Positions 6,251 through 6,819 of a stretch of 6,819 nt of DNA are shown here, in pieces. Position 1 is the stretch's first letter, and the number at the start of each line of letters is the position of its first letter. The DNA is from Fimbriimonadales bacterium. GTDB taxonomy: Bacteria; Armatimonadota; Fimbriimonadia; Fimbriimonadales; GBS-DC. Location: NCBI GenBank assembly GCA_025060055.1, contig JANXCK010000050.1, positions 1 through 6,819 of the forward strand, read 5' to 3'. The position numbers were made by a program, and so were the translations under genes. The notes under the pieces are model-generated. The model was not told where the DNA came from and did not search any database. It was given only the letters and a program-made list of their open reading frames with translations.

Positions 6251-6370
6251 ATAGAATCGTTCCGTTTCGGGCGCGTTAGGAACGCGCCCCTACAGGGCGT
6301 TTTGGGGAGGGGCGGGTTCCGAACCCGCCCCACAAAAAGGACGATTTTAACTTTTGAGACACTTATCACA
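6251..6370. repeat. MITE-like element, copy 2 (inverted relative to copy 1)
   Basis: Its reverse complement aligns in order with 71-223: an outer arm (AAGTGTCTC-like, then AAAATCGTCC), a hairpin of GC-rich arms, the segment CCCTGTAGGGGCGCG, a second hairpin, and the opposite arm (CGAAACGGAACGATT). The hairpins are 6269-6277 with 6281-6289 (AGG loop) and 6309-6318 with 6322-6331 (CCG on the plus strand). Arms have changed between copies while remaining self-complementary. It sits between the CZB gene and the pilin promoter; the 6211-6455 gap otherwise holds the promoter, a small palindrome and nothing else I recognise. Confidence 0.7.
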
Positions 6371-6379
6371 TTGCAGACG

Positions 6380-6408
6380 GGGTACGACGGCGAGACACCG
6401 TCCTACCC
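6380..6408. repeat. Short imperfect palindrome downstream of the CZB gene
   Basis: Positions 6380-6390 (GGGTACGACGG) pair with 6398-6408 (CCGTCCTACCC) with one mismatch around a seven-base loop. It lies about 50 bases after the end of the CZB gene. No T-run follows on the minus strand, so it is recorded as a repeat, not a terminator. Confidence 0.5.
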
Positions 6409-6455
6409 TAATTGCGAGGACGCCATCGTACCTGAATGGGCGCTATGTCGAGAAT

Positions 6456-6819
6456 TTACGCCGCCTCGCGTGCCTCATCAGCTGTAACGCGCGTGTAGAG
6501 CCGATCGAGCCAGCCAACGATCTCCTGGCTCACCGCGCGAATCTCATTCAGACACTGCTCAGCGCGGGCTTTGTCGTTTTTTTCCATCGCCTCCACCGCC
6601 TGCGCGGCAATCTGGTGCAGCCGTGCGTGCGGCGCCTCGATTGCCTGAAACTCAAGCAGATGCCCAAACTGCTGCTGTCCGACGGAGTAGTACCAAGTAC
6701 CCAGTGCGCATTTCTTATGCGAGACCAGCTGGTCGCGTGGAATCATCTCGCCGTGATGCACCATTCGCTCCACGCGCTCGACCCACTTGAGGTGGGCACG
6801 CTTGAAGGTCTGGATTTTC
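6456..6819 (-). CDS. C-terminal part of a protein with a chemoreceptor zinc-binding (CZB) domain
   Basis: The reading frame stays open to the window edge, so the N-terminus is missing; about 120 residues are visible. The whole published CZB pattern is present: HLKW (first zinc His), 24 residues, then CALGTW (zinc Cys), 21 residues, then HARLH (two zinc His). A three-His-one-Cys site is therefore expected, and the rest is helical and charged. The domain commonly ends methyl-accepting chemotaxis proteins and some diguanylate cyclases, where zinc and oxidants such as hypochlorous acid modulate signalling. Which of these it is cannot be told here, since the receptor or catalytic part lies beyond the edge; a stand-alone CZB protein is possible. 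The GTG at 6773 falls inside the domain after the first His and is not a plausible start. Confidence 0.85.
   Translation of the reverse strand, partial: KIQTFKRAHLKWVERVERMVHHGEMIPRDQLVSHKKCALGTWYYSVGQQQFGHLLEFQAIEAPHARLHQIAAQAVEAMEKNDKARAEQCLNEIRAVSQEIVGWLDRLYTRVTADEAREAA

Overview
The window is a GC-rich bacterial chromosome segment in which every gene I can support lies on the minus strand. The best clue to the organism is the pilin-like protein at 5407-6210. Its N-terminus (GFTLIE, then LFPVFAQAREKARQT) and its H-X9-DG motif are the style seen in the large type II secretion/DUF1559-like families of Armatimonadota, and more loosely of Planctomycetota. The intergenic DNA is crowded with palindromes of the kind common in hot-spring bacteria. 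I infer a probably thermophilic Armatimonadota-type genome. That placement rests on pattern recognition, not on a search.

Layout in the direction of transcription, right to left: (1) 6456-6819, the C-terminal end of a protein with a complete chemoreceptor zinc-binding (CZB) motif, cut by the window edge. (2) 6211-6455, a repeat-filled gap that ends in a clear extended -10 promoter and a strong ribosome binding site. (3) A tight three-gene run: pilin-like protein (5407-6210), a 71-residue single-membrane-span protein (5189-5404) and a PLP-dependent trans-sulfuration enzyme of the cystathionine beta-lyase type (4011-5177). (4) 3505-4010, about 500 bases of nested and serial palindromes. (5) A translationally coupled pair: an Mre11/SbcD/YhaO-like nuclease (2428-3504) and an SbcC/YhaN-like ATPase (251-2428). 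(6) 1-250, further repeats.

The nuclease and ATPase should form one DNA-end-processing complex of the Mre11-Rad50/SbcCD superfamily. The ATPase has two predicted membrane spans where SbcC/Rad50 carries its zinc hook, as in Bacillus YhaN, so the complex is probably membrane-attached. The pilin-like and small membrane proteins look like envelope or secretion components; why metC follows them is not evident.

Three repeat types stand out. Two diverged copies of one MITE-like element lie near opposite ends of the window in opposite orientation (71-223 and 6251-6370). One element has degenerate terminal inverted repeats around a 32-bp stem (3593-3750). A series of five short-loop hairpins begins and ends with identical arms (3808-3975). 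I found no CRISPR array, tRNA, rRNA, transposase gene or recognisable phage gene.
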